A DNA stretch of 64,000 bases from Streptomyces sp. 71268. Lineage in GTDB: Bacteria; Actinomycetota; Actinomycetes; Streptomycetales; Streptomycetaceae. The notes below the pieces were generated by a model. The model did not search any database. It was not told where the DNA came from and was given only the letters and a program-made list of their open reading frames with translations. The stretch spans positions 7,322,501-7,386,500 of the forward strand of contig NZ_CP114200.1 in the NCBI RefSeq assembly GCF_029392895.1, given 5' to 3'. The position numbers were made by a program, and so were the translations under genes. This document shows, one piece after another, positions 53,235 through 61,345 of the stretch (position 1 is the first letter of the stretch; the number at the start of each line of letters is the position of its first letter).

Positions 53235-56200
53235 TCAGATCTCGCCCTCGCAGCAGGAGTCCCGCCGCAACAGCCGCCCCACCTCCAGCCAGCTTGCCCC
53301 ATCGACCCCTTCCGCCCCGGCAGCCCCGTCGGCGTGCCGGTGGTCGGGCGTGTCGGCGTGCCGGTGCCCCGACGCCGGGCCCGCCGGCAGCGTGTCGCCC
53401 GCCGGGAACGCCGCGACCAACTCGCGCGTCTCGTAGCGCACCCCGCCCCGCAGCACGGACACCACCCGCACCAGCGAGTCGAAGTCCGTGAACGGGTCGC
53501 CGTCCACCACGGCCAGGTCCGCGAGCTTGCCCGGCTCCAGCGTGCCCAACTCGCGTTCCGCGCCGAACACCCGGGCCGAGACCGAGGTGGCCGTGCGCAG
53601 CGCCTGCGCCGGTGTCAGCCCGCCCCGGTGCAGCGCGCGCAGCCCCATGTGCAGCCCGAGCCCCACGGGTACCAGCGGCGCGTCCGTGCCGAGCGCGACC
53701 AACCCGCCGTCGGCGAGCACCCGCCGGTACACGTCGATCTCCGTGCCCAACGCCGTGAGCTGCGCGTCCGTCGGCGGCTGCGCCGCGAGCTGGCGGACCA
53801 ACGCGGTGTCCCACGGCGGCATCAACCGGGTCACCCGCTCGTCGTCGGCCACCGACGGGTCGGCACCCACCAGCGGCGACGAGGTGAACGGCGTGGCGAC
53901 CAGGTGGAAGTCACCGCCGGCCGTGTAGATCTCGCGCAGGTCCTGGTAGGCGCGCCCGGTGGCGGACGTGGCGTGGCCGTACTCAAGGCGCTGGGTGGCC
54001 TGGAGGTGGGTCGTCAGGTCCTGCCCGAGCTGCACGCCGGGCGTGCACAGGTGGCTGCCGGAGCGCACTCCGAGCCGCTCGTGCGCGAACCGGGCCGCCT
54101 CTTCCATGATCCAGCCCGGCGCCCTGACGTACGTCTTGACGAAGTCCCAGTCCAGCGCCTCGGCCCGGGCCAGCGAGCGACGCAGCCCGGCCCGCGTGCG
54201 GTGCGCGCGCCCCATGCTGTACGCCACTCGGCCGCCGTCCAGCAGCTCACCGGTGGTCAGCAGGCGCGGCCCGGCCATGGCGCCGGCCGCGACCGCCTCC
54301 CGGATGCGGAGCTGCTCGTAGGCGAAGCCGCCGAACGAGACGGCCGTGGTGATGCCGTACGCGAGCTGCGACGCGGGCTGTCGTCCGCCGTAGGTCACCT
54401 GCCAGGGGTGGGTGTGCGCGTCCCACAGGCCCGGGATGACCGTGTGCCCGGAGGCGTCCACGCGGCGGGTGGCGGCCCGACCCGCGCGGTGTGGCTCGAT
54501 GCCGGCGATCCGCCCACCGCGCACCAGCAGGTCCACGTCCTCGCGCACCGCCTCGCCGGTGCCGTCCCACACCTGTCCCGCGTGCACCACCAGGTCCTCG
54601 GGCCGCCGGCGCCGGTAGTCGAGCGCGACGCGGACCGTACGGGGTGTGCCGCCGTCGGCCGAGATCAGTCGGAGTCTGCCCGACGAGAGGTAGAGCAGCG
54701 TGCGCGAGTCGCCGGACCAGGAGGGGTGGTCCGCGTTCTCCTCGGTGAGCTGGCGCGGCGCGCCGTCGGGGGTGCCGTCCGGGCGCACGGGCAGCAGCCA
54801 CAGCGCGGACTCGGTGACGACGGCCAGGTGGCGGCCGTCGGGCGACCAGACCGGGCCCGAGTCGTAGCGGTCGGAGATCGACACGTGCGGCGCGACGGCG
54901 TGCAGCCTGGCCTGGCCGCTGTCGGCGTTGACCACGCGGATGAGGTTGTACCCCTCGCGGAAGCGCTGGTTGAGCCGGTTGCGGTCGCACAGCGCGAGCC
55001 ACCGCCCGTCCGGGGACCAGCTCGGTCGGCCGGGCAGGCCGCCCCCGCCGAGCGGCGCCGCCAGCACCCGTTCCCCGCCGGTCGCCAGGTCCCGTACGAC
55101 GAGGTTGCCGGACATGTCGATGCTGGCCAGCCGCTTGCCGTCGGGCGAGAGCGCCGGCTGCACCCGGCCGCCGGAGGCCAGCACCGTCTCCGCGCCGGTG
55201 CGCAGTTCACGGCGGCGCACCGCGAACAGGCCGTCCCGGTCGTCGGCGTAGACCAGCGCGCTGCCGTCCCGCGTCCAGGTCGGGGCCAGCAGGTAGCGGG
55301 TGGGGTCGGTGCGCACGACGCGGCGCGGGGGCCGGCCGCCGCCGATGTCGGCCACCCACAGCGAGTCGAGCGCGGCGAACGCCACCCGCCGGCCGTCCGG
55401 CGACAGCGCGGGCAGATGCACACCGCGCACCGGGCGCACGCCGGCGCCGTCGAAGTCGTAGCGCTTGACCCGGTAGCGGGGCCGCCGCACCGGCAGCGTG
55501 GCGGAGAACGCGATGACCTCGGCGCCGGTCCGCGCCGCCGAGCCGCCCGGCGCACTCGCCGCGGCCTCCCGCGCGCCGGCCCGGTCCGGCCGTACGAGCT
55601 GGAACTGGCCGTCCACCGTGAGCAGCAACTCGTCGCGCGAGACCCAGCGCGGCGGCACCGGCAGCACATCGCCGCCGACGTCCACCGGGGCGCCGTCCAC
55701 GACCAGCGTGCAGGAGGCGGCGGGCGCCGGGGTGGTGCGCAGGTAGGCGAGCCTGCCGTCGGGCGCGACGGCGGGCGTCATGAGCTGCGCCGTGCTGGTG
55801 TCAGCGTGCTCGACGGCGACCGGGCCGGCGCCGTCGGCGGGCACGGAGGCGATGGTGCGGGCGTCGAGCGCGGTGTTCACCAGCTTGGCGCGCACGAAGA
55901 AGACCCGGGTGCCGTCCGGCGACCACACCGGGTCGAAGTCCTCCCACGCGCCGTCCTGGTGCGGCCCGTCCTGGCCGGGCAGGCCGGTCAGTTGGGTGAG
56001 CCGACGGCTGCGCACGTCGATCACCCACACCCGGTACGGACTGCCCTTCACGGGGTCGCCCCCGCGCTCGGAGGCGAACGCGATCCGCGTGCCGTCCGGG
56101 GACCACGCCGGGCCCCGGTCGTCCCACGGCCCGTCGGTGAGCTGTCGCAGCCCGGTGCCGTCGGGGCGCAGCGTCCACAGGTGGAACCCGCCGCCCCGGT

Positions 56201-56654
56201 AGGCGCAGACGGCCAGCGTCTTGCCGTCGGGCGCGTAGACCGGACGGGTGGGTTCGAGGTCGGGCGTGGTCAGGGCGGTGGCCTCGCCGCCCGCGCGCGG
56301 GATGGACCACAGGATGTTCTGCACCTCGGCCACGAGCCGGTCGCCGGCCGGGGCCAGCGTCGCGGCACCGTTGGTGGCGGCGGTGAACGACAGGGTGGCC
56401 CGGTGTGGCGCGGCGGCGGCCGGCTCGGGCACCAGGCCCACGGCCCCGCCGGCGAGGGCGGCGGTGCCGGCCGCGGCCTGGAGGAAGGTGCGTCGCGACA
56501 GCGGGGAGCGGGCGGGCGGCTCGGCCGTCGTCGCGGCGGCTTCGAGGCCGGCGGCGGCCTCGCCGGGGAGATCGGCGGCGGGCGCCGCCGGGGGCGTGGC
56601 GTCGGGGGCGCCGGTGGGGTGGTGCGGAGTGGCGGATGGGGCGGTGGTGTCCAA
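53235..56654 (-). CDS. Tat-exported beta-propeller/amidohydrolase fusion protein
   Basis: This 1139-residue protein has three parts. A twin-arginine signal (SRRTFLQAAAGTAALAGGA, Arg54-Arg55) ends near AAAAP at about residue 83. A TolB/WD40-like propeller of repeated WSPDG-type blades (PVYAPDGKTLAV, PAWSPDGTRIAF, PVWSPDGTRVFF, PALSPDGRRVAF) follows. The last 400 residues form an amidohydrolase domain with metal ligands in GLWDAHTHPW, RSGSHL, EYGHATS and ALGTDAPL. Such fusions are probably extracytoplasmic peptidases or amidases of unknown substrate. The TTG start is set by AGGAGG 4 bases upstream. Unusually, about 50 Pro/Ala-rich residues precede the Tat motif, and the C-terminal end is His-rich. 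Confidence 0.88.
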   Translation of the reverse strand: MDTTAPSATPHHPTGAPDATPPAAPAADLPGEAAAGLEAAATTAEPPARSPLSRRTFLQAAAGTAALAGGAVGLVPEPAAAAPHRATLSFTAATNGAATLAPAGDRLVAEVQNILWSIPRAGGEATALTTPDLEPTRPVYAPDGKTLAVCAYRGGGFHLWTLRPDGTGLRQLTDGPWDDRGPAWSPDGTRIAFASERGGDPVKGSPYRVWVIDVRSRRLTQLTGLPGQDGPHQDGAWEDFDPVWSPDGTRVFFVRAKLVNTALDARTIASVPADGAGPVAVEHADTSTAQLMTPAVAPDGRLAYLRTTPAPAASCTLVVDGAPVDVGGDVLPVPPRWVSRDELLLTVDGQFQLVRPDRAGAREAAASAPGGSAARTGAEVIAFSATLPVRRPRYRVKRYDFDGAGVRPVRGVHLPALSPDGRRVAFAALDSLWVADIGGGRPPRRVVRTDPTRYLLAPTWTRDGSALVYADDRDGLFAVRRRELRTGAETVLASGGRVQPALSPDGKRLASIDMSGNLVVRDLATGGERVLAAPLGGGGLPGRPSWSPDGRWLALCDRNRLNQRFREGYNLIRVVNADSGQARLHAVAPHVSISDRYDSGPVWSPDGRHLAVVTESALWLLPVRPDGTPDGAPRQLTEENADHPSWSGDSRTLLYLSSGRLRLISADGGTPRTVRVALDYRRRRPEDLVVHAGQVWDGTGEAVREDVDLLVRGGRIAGIEPHRAGRAATRRVDASGHTVIPGLWDAHTHPWQVTYGGRQPASQLAYGITTAVSFGGFAYEQLRIREAVAAGAMAGPRLLTTGELLDGGRVAYSMGRAHRTRAGLRRSLARAEALDWDFVKTYVRAPGWIMEEAARFAHERLGVRSGSHLCTPGVQLGQDLTTHLQATQRLEYGHATSATGRAYQDLREIYTAGGDFHLVATPFTSSPLVGADPSVADDERVTRLMPPWDTALVRQLAAQPPTDAQLTALGTEIDVYRRVLADGGLVALGTDAPLVPVGLGLHMGLRALHRGGLTPAQALRTATSVSARVFGAERELGTLEPGKLADLAVVDGDPFTDFDSLVRVVSVLRGGVRYETRELVAAFPAGDTLPAGPASGHRHADTPDHRHADGAAGAEGVDGASWLEVGRLLRRDSCCEGEI

Positions 56655-56997
56655 CGATCCTCCTGGTACGCGAGGGTGGCGCGGGGCGGAAGCGGAGAAC
56701 AAAGCGCCTGATCGTGACACGGACGAGGGCCGAAAGGTCAACACCGCGTCGCCGACTCGTATTTCCCGCACCGTCACCGCGCCCAACCAGACGCACGGTC
56801 ACATCCCCGCTGTACGAGGGTCGTTGGGCACCTACGACATGGCCGCCCGCCACCCGCGAGCCGTCACGCGCCCGTCACGCGCCCGGCCCCGCGCCACGCC
56901 CGGCCCCGCGCCTCGCCCGGCCCCGGGCCGCCCGGCCCGACCTTCTCCGGCGCGTCGCCGCCCACCCGTCGCTCGCCCCGTCCCGTACCGCCCCGGC
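56655..56997. other. 343-bp spacer with repeats
   Basis: The right part contains the end signals of the transketolase operon and the G+C-rich repeats at 56863-56931. The left part, next to the amidohydrolase start, is more A+T-rich (about 56695-56790) and should hold its promoter. No gene is supported. Confidence 0.5.
56863..56931. repeat. Two 11-bp and three 17-bp tandem repeats
   Basis: GTCACGCGCCC occurs twice in tandem (56863-56884). It is followed by three copies of a 17-bp unit starting GCCCGGCCCCGSG (56881-56931), in non-coding DNA between two leftward genes. Confidence 0.75.
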
Positions 56998-57900
56998 TCA
57001 CGCGCCGAGGAAGTCCACGACGCGGGCGCGCAGTCCGGCCGGGTCCAGGCCCTGGCCCGCCAGGTGCTCCTCGATGGTGCCGTACCGGCGCAGCTCGCGG
57101 CGGGCCACGCCGAGCCCGAGCACCCGGTGCGGGATGTCGGCGAGGGCCTCGCCGGCCGCGGCCGACGACGTGCCCGCGAGGTAGGGCTCGACCAGGACCA
57201 CGTCGGCCGCGTCGGTGGCGCCGGCGGCCGACCGCAGCGTCGCGGTGTCCAGGGGCCGCACCGTCGTCGCGTACAGCACCGTCACGTCCAGGCCGTCGAC
57301 GGCGGCGAGCACGTTGTCCAACATCGGTCCGACGGCCACCACGACCCCGCGCCGCCCCTGGCGCACGGTGTGCAGCCCGCTGCCGTCCACGGGGCGCGGC
57401 GCCGCGTTGGACTGCTCGGAAAGGCGCAGGTAGACCCGGTCGTCGCCGGCGGCCGCCGCGTGTCGCAGCAGCGTCTCCGCCTCGTCCGGGTGGCCCGGCA
57501 CGTGGATCGTCCAGCCGTCCAGCGTGTCGAGCAGGGCCACGTCGCCCGGCGCCATGTGGGTGAAGCCACCGGCGGGCCAGTCGTACGAGCCGCCGGCGCT
57601 GACCAGCACGCCACCCGTGCCCTGGTGCCCGAAGTCCAGCTTCACCTGCTCGAAGGGGCGCTCCACGAGGAAGCTGGCGAAGGTGTGCACGATCGGGCGC
57701 ATGCCGGTCAGGGCGAGCCCGCCGCCGGTGCTGACGAGCAACTGCTCGCGGATGCCCACGTTGATCACCCGGTCCGGATGGGCCCGGGCGGCGTCGGTGA
57801 ACCGGTCCGCGCTGATATCGGCCAGGACGACCGCGAGGCGGGGGTCGTCGTCCAGGAGCCTGGTGGTGATGGCGGTGAAGCGCTCGCGCATGGTGTCCAT
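56998..57900 (-). CDS. Transketolase, C-terminal subunit
   Basis: This 300-residue protein is the pyrimidine-binding plus C-terminal half of a transketolase: VVLADISADRF, then VINVGIREQLLVSTGGGLALTG, whose Glu activates the thiamine ring, then TFASFLVERPFEQV and the C-terminal VVVAVGPMLDNVLAAV domain. It needs the N-terminal subunit encoded just upstream. Split transketolases often serve specialised sugar routes rather than the main pentose phosphate pathway. The ATG lies 97 bases after the partner stop codon with a weak ribosome binding site. Confidence 0.88.
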   Translation of the reverse strand: MDTMRERFTAITTRLLDDDPRLAVVLADISADRFTDAARAHPDRVINVGIREQLLVSTGGGLALTGMRPIVHTFASFLVERPFEQVKLDFGHQGTGGVLVSAGGSYDWPAGGFTHMAPGDVALLDTLDGWTIHVPGHPDEAETLLRHAAAAGDDRVYLRLSEQSNAAPRPVDGSGLHTVRQGRRGVVVAVGPMLDNVLAAVDGLDVTVLYATTVRPLDTATLRSAAGATDAADVVLVEPYLAGTSSAAAGEALADIPHRVLGLGVARRELRRYGTIEEHLAGQGLDPAGLRARVVDFLGA

Positions 57901-57997
57901 GGGTGGGTCTCTCCAAACGGTGGGTGGGTGGTGCCGGGGCGAGGCGGTGGGGCGTGCGGGCCCAGGCGTGCGGGGCGTGGACGCGCGGTGGGGCGGG

Positions 57998-58708
57998 CTA
58001 CTTGGGCTCGACGCGGGCGACCACCGCGTGCGGCCGGTCCGGGTGCGGCTGGGTGTAGGCCGCGTACAGCGCCTCGTGGTCCCGGCCGTCCACGGTCGTC
58101 GCGGACCAGCCGGCCGCCTCGAAGCGGGAGGCGATGCCGCCCGGCCAGCCGTGCGTGGCCGAGGCGTTGTCGATGACCAGCGTGTGCAGTCGCGGCAGGC
58201 CGGCGGCGCCCGCGTACGCGATGGCCTCGTGGTTGCTGCCCTCGTCCAGTTCGGCGTCCCCGATCAGGACCCAGACGGCGGAGTCGGTCAGCCCCTGGGC
58301 CCGCAGCCCGAGCGCCGCCCCCACGGCGAGCGGCAGCCCGTGCCCGAGCGACCCGCTGCCGATCTCGACGCCGGGCACGAGCGTGCGGTCCGGGTGGTGG
58401 CCCAGCGGCGAGTCGTACGCCCCGAAGGTCGACAGCGTCGACACGGGCAGGAAGCCCTTGGCGGCGAGGACCGCGTAGTACGCCATCGGTCCGTGCCCCT
58501 TGGAGAGCAGGAACCGGTCGCGGCCGGGGGAGTCGACCTCGCTCGGCGAGACGCGCAGCACGCGGTCGTAGAGCACCCACAGCGCGTCCAGCGTGGACGT
58601 GGCCGCGGCGTCGTGCTTCTCGTCGCCGGTCATCAGGCTCATCAGCCCGGGCAGCGCGGCGTAGCCGGAGGGGGTGGTCGACGGGGTCTCGAGCGTCGTG
58701 GTGTTCAT
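57998..58708 (-). CDS. Transketolase, N-terminal subunit
   Basis: The 236-residue protein is the pyrophosphate-binding half of transketolase. It has FLLSKGHGPMAYYAVLA, GSGSLGHGLPLAVGAALG and the thiamine-diphosphate motif GDAELDEGSNHEAIAYA, with Ala in place of the second Gly, and ending near VIDN. With the next gene it forms a complete two-subunit enzyme. No ribosome binding site precedes the ATG; a -10-like CAGGCT lies 7 bases upstream, so the message is probably leaderless. The promoter carries a SoxR/MerR-type palindrome. Confidence 0.88.
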   Translation of the reverse strand: MNTTTLETPSTTPSGYAALPGLMSLMTGDEKHDAAATSTLDALWVLYDRVLRVSPSEVDSPGRDRFLLSKGHGPMAYYAVLAAKGFLPVSTLSTFGAYDSPLGHHPDRTLVPGVEIGSGSLGHGLPLAVGAALGLRAQGLTDSAVWVLIGDAELDEGSNHEAIAYAGAAGLPRLHTLVIDNASATHGWPGGIASRFEAAGWSATTVDGRDHEALYAAYTQPHPDRPHAVVARVEPK

Positions 58709-58746
58709 GGCAGGTAGCCTGCAACCTCAAGTCGACTTGAAGTCAA
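58709..58746 (-). promoter_or_regulatory. SoxR/MerR-type promoter of the transketolase operon
   Basis: On the minus strand a -35 TTGACT (58741-58746) is followed by a 19-base spacer (58722-58740) and CAGGCT (58716-58721). The spacer carries the palindrome TCAAGTCGACTTGA and the flanks extend it to CTTCAAG-N4-CTTGAGG. The overlong spacer and the CCTCAAG-N4-CTTGAGG core match the known SoxR and related MerR-family activation sites. The start codon lies 7 bases after the -10. Confidence 0.65.
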
Positions 58747-58753
58747 GTTGGCC

Positions 58754-59854
58754 TCAGGGGCCCGTCGAGCGCCCCGTGCCGTCAACGGTGAGGGCCCCGC
58801 GCGGGCCGCCGTGCCCGTGCGGGGCGTCCTCGGCGACCACCGCGCGCAGCGCCGCCGCGACGGCCGCGACCGCCGGATGCCGGCCGGCCCCGCTACGGAA
58901 GGCGATCCGGGTCCGGCGGCTCATCGCCATCGGCACCAGCGTCACCTGCGGCGGCGGGTGCACCAGGCCGAGCTGCGGCACGAGCGCCACCCCCTGGCCC
59001 GCCGCGACCAGGGCGAGCACCGTGGCGAACTCGTCCACCTGGTGCCGTACCCGGGGCGCGAAGCCGGCCGCCTGGCAGGCCCGGATCGTCATGGCGTGAC
59101 ACAGCGTCCCCGGCGTGGCCGTGATCCACGTCGCGTCCCGCCAGCGCGCGAGCCCGGGTTCGTCGTCACCCTCGCGCGCCGGCGCGCACCCAAGTCCTGT
59201 CGCGCCCCCGGGCCCAGCCGCGCCGGCGCGCGCACCAGTTGACCGCCGCGCCCCGACCGGCGCCCCGACCGGTGCCGCGCCGGGCGCGTCGGGCGGGATG
59301 ACCGAGGCCGGGTACTCGGGCGGGGTGAGCGAGGCCAGGTACATCGCCTCGGCGCACAGCGGCTCCGTGGCGAGGCCCGGCTCCGCCAGAGAGGGGACGA
59401 AGTCGTAGTCGTGTACCAGCGCCACGTCCAGTTCGCCGGCCCGCAGCGCGTCCGCCACCGCCGCCGGGTCCACCTCGGAGAGCATCGGCTCAAGCCGTGG
59501 ATGCCGGTCGGCCAACGCGACCAGCGCGGCCGGCAGGATGGCCCGGGCCGCGGTGGGGAACGTACCGATCCGCAACGGGCCGGCCAGCCCCTGCCGGGCG
59601 TCGACCAACTCGGCGGCGGCCAGCTCCAACCGCTCCAACACCGCCTCGGCGTGCGGCACCAGGCGCTGGCCGGCGGGGGTGAGCGTCACCCGGCGCCCGG
59701 TGCGCTCCAGCAGCGGCACCCCCGCCTCGCGCTCCAGGGCGCTGAGTTGCTGGGAGACGGCGGACGGGGTGAAGGCCAGGGCCTCGGCGACGGCGGCGAT
59801 GGTCCCGCGCAGGGCGAGTTCGCGCAGCAGGCGCAGACGGCGGACATCGAGCAT
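58754..59854 (-). CDS. LysR-family transcriptional regulator
   Basis: The 366-residue protein has the LysR winged helix at its N-terminus (LRLLRELALRGTIAAVAEAL, FTPSAVSQQLSALERE, GVPLLERTGRRVTLTPAG) and a periplasmic-binding-type effector domain starting GPLRIGTFPTAARAILP. About 45 Gly/Ala/Pro-rich residues (roughly 190-238) are inserted in the effector domain; this makes it longer than the usual 300 residues. It is divergent from the DapA-like aldolase gene, the classical arrangement for a LysR target. It is 45 bases upstream of the transketolase gene on the same strand, but that gene has its own promoter. Confidence 0.9.
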   Translation of the reverse strand: MLDVRRLRLLRELALRGTIAAVAEALAFTPSAVSQQLSALEREAGVPLLERTGRRVTLTPAGQRLVPHAEAVLERLELAAAELVDARQGLAGPLRIGTFPTAARAILPAALVALADRHPRLEPMLSEVDPAAVADALRAGELDVALVHDYDFVPSLAEPGLATEPLCAEAMYLASLTPPEYPASVIPPDAPGAAPVGAPVGARRSTGARAGAAGPGGATGLGCAPAREGDDEPGLARWRDATWITATPGTLCHAMTIRACQAAGFAPRVRHQVDEFATVLALVAAGQGVALVPQLGLVHPPPQVTLVPMAMSRRTRIAFRSGAGRHPAVAAVAAALRAVVAEDAPHGHGGPRGALTVDGTGRSTGP

Positions 59855-59874
59855 CAGCTCACCTTACGCTCGAT

Positions 59875-59908
59875 GCCAGAAAAGCGAACTGGACCTGCAT
59901 CTTCTGGC
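59875..59908. promoter_or_regulatory. Inverted repeat in the LysR / aldolase divergent spacer
   Basis: GCCAGAA (59875-59881) and TTCTGGC (59902-59908) form a perfect 7-bp inverted repeat with a 20-base spacer, filling most of the 72-bp gap between the divergent genes. This suits a LysR tetramer regulating both. Confidence 0.45.
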
Positions 59909-59926
59909 TGCGGCAGGCTCAGCCGC

Positions 59927-60940
59927 ATGACGCTGCACCTGCCCTTGCACGGGCTCTACACGCCACTGATCACGCCCTTCGCCGCCGACGGAACCATCGC
60001 CGTCGACGCGCTCGAAGGGCTCGCCCACGCCGTCCTCGACGGCGGCGCGACCGGCATCGTCGCGCTCGGCACGACGGGGGAGCCCGCCACGCTCGACGCG
60101 GCGGAGAGGCGCACCGTCATCGACGTGTGTGCCCGCGTCTGCGCGCGGCGCTCCGCCCCGCTCGTGGTGGGCGCGGGGTCCCACGACACCCGGGGCAGCG
60201 CGGCGGAGTTGGCCGCGCTCGCCGCCTGGCCCGAGATCACCGCGGCCCTCGTCCCGGTGCCCTACTTCTCCCGGCCGTCGGACGCGGGCGTGCTCGCGCA
60301 CTTCACGGAGCTGGCGGCCAACAGCCCCGTGCCGCTGGTCGTCTACCACATCCCGTACCGCACCGGTCAGCCGCTCACCGCCGCGACGCTGCGCGCGCTG
60401 GTCCGGCTGCCGGGCGTGGCCGGCGTCAAGTACGCGACGGGCGGCGTGGACGCCGAGGCCCTCGCGCTGCTCGAAGACCTCCCCGAGGGACGCGCGGTGC
60501 TGGCGGGCGACGACCTGTTCGTGGCCCCGCTGATGGCCGTCGGCGCCACGGGCGGCATCCTCGCGACGGCCCAACTGGCCCCGGAGCGGTTCGCCGAACT
60601 CGTCGCCGCCTGGCGCACCGGGCGGGTCGAGCGGGCCCGCGCGCTGGGGCACGCGCTGGCCGGCCTCGCCGCCGCCGTGTTCGCCGAGCCCAACCCCACC
60701 GTGGTCAAGGGCGTGTTGGCCGCCCAGGGCCGCATCCCCACGCCCGACGTCCGCCTGCCGCTGCTGCCCGCGGGGCCGGGCGCCGTACGGGCGGCGACGC
60801 GCCGGCTCGCGGAGCTGGCGGCCCTGGACACGCCCTGCCCCGACGCGCCGGCCGACCCCGCCCCGACCGCTCCGGCCGCCACCCCGGCCACTGCTCCGAC
60901 GCGGGCGCCCGTGGCCGAAACGGCGGGCGTAGGCGTGTGA
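59927..60940 (+). CDS. Dihydrodipicolinate synthase/N-acetylneuraminate lyase-family aldolase
   Basis: This 337-residue Schiff-base aldolase opens GLYTPLITPFAADGTIAVDA, has the GTTGEPATLDAAERRTVI motif, the catalytic Tyr140 in VVYHIPYRTG and the Schiff-base Lys168 in GVKYATGG. Members condense or cleave pyruvate with an aldehyde. The main DapA for lysine is usually elsewhere, and the LysR pairing suggests a catabolic or specialised role here, perhaps with the split transketolase. The C-terminal 50 residues are Pro/Ala/Thr-rich and not part of the barrel. The ATG has no clear ribosome binding site. Confidence 0.87.
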   Translation: MTLHLPLHGLYTPLITPFAADGTIAVDALEGLAHAVLDGGATGIVALGTTGEPATLDAAERRTVIDVCARVCARRSAPLVVGAGSHDTRGSAAELAALAAWPEITAALVPVPYFSRPSDAGVLAHFTELAANSPVPLVVYHIPYRTGQPLTAATLRALVRLPGVAGVKYATGGVDAEALALLEDLPEGRAVLAGDDLFVAPLMAVGATGGILATAQLAPERFAELVAAWRTGRVERARALGHALAGLAAAVFAEPNPTVVKGVLAAQGRIPTPDVRLPLLPAGPGAVRAATRRLAELAALDTPCPDAPADPAPTAPAATPATAPTRAPVAETAGVGV

Positions 60941-61254
60941 CGGGGTGTACGGGTGTGGCGGGCGTACGGGTGGGACGGGCGTACGGGCGTGACGGACGGG
61001 GCCGGAGTGTCGCGCGCCCGGCCTGTTGGCGTCCGGTCTGATGCCCGCCCCGGCGCACCCGCCGGCCGGAGCGCGCCGGCGTACGGGCGTACGGGCGGCG
61101 CGGCGCGCCGGAGCGCCAACCGTGGGCGCGCTACGACCGGCCACGAACTCCGTACGGCCGTCCCAACCACGCTGCTGACGTGGGAGTTCGCGAGGCGAAG
61201 CGGACGCGAAGGGCGATGCGGCGCGGGCCGTGGAGTGGGCGAACTCCAGCCAAC

Positions 61255-61267
61255 AGGAAACTTTCCT
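61255..61267. promoter_or_regulatory. AGGAAA-C-TTTCCT palindrome upstream of the chitinase gene
   Basis: A perfect 13-bp palindrome 79 bases before the chitinase start. I recall similar GGAAA/TTTCC palindromes before other Streptomyces secreted hydrolases, but cannot name the regulator. Confidence 0.45.
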
Positions 61268-61277
61268 AACGTTTCTA

Positions 61278-61289
61278 TTGTCTGGACCA
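61278..61289. promoter_or_regulatory. DasR-like (dre) site upstream of the chitinase gene
   Basis: TTGTCTGGACCA matches 10 of 12 bases of the dre core TGGTCTAGACCA, which DasR uses to control chitin and N-acetylglucosamine genes in Streptomyces. It is 57 bases before the chitinase start, where such sites typically lie. Confidence 0.5.
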
Positions 61290-61345
61290 TGACACGTCGA
61301 TAGCGTGCGCCACGCCACATCCCCTCCACGTGATTGGAGCGTGCC

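Larger units (their letters stand above)
60941..61345. other. 405-bp spacer upstream of the chitinase gene
   Basis: The left 160 bases are a G-rich region with many CGTACGGG repeats and no gene. The right 120 bases are much more A+T-rich and carry two regulatory-looking sites, at 61255-61267 and 61278-61289, before the chitinase ribosome binding site. Confidence 0.6.

Noticed and set aside
56998..58708. Split transketolase genes considered as the missing dxs of the hopanoid pathway
   Set aside because: The sequences are a two-subunit transketolase, whereas Dxs is a single chain of over 600 residues, and the locus is 26 kb away with its own promoter type.
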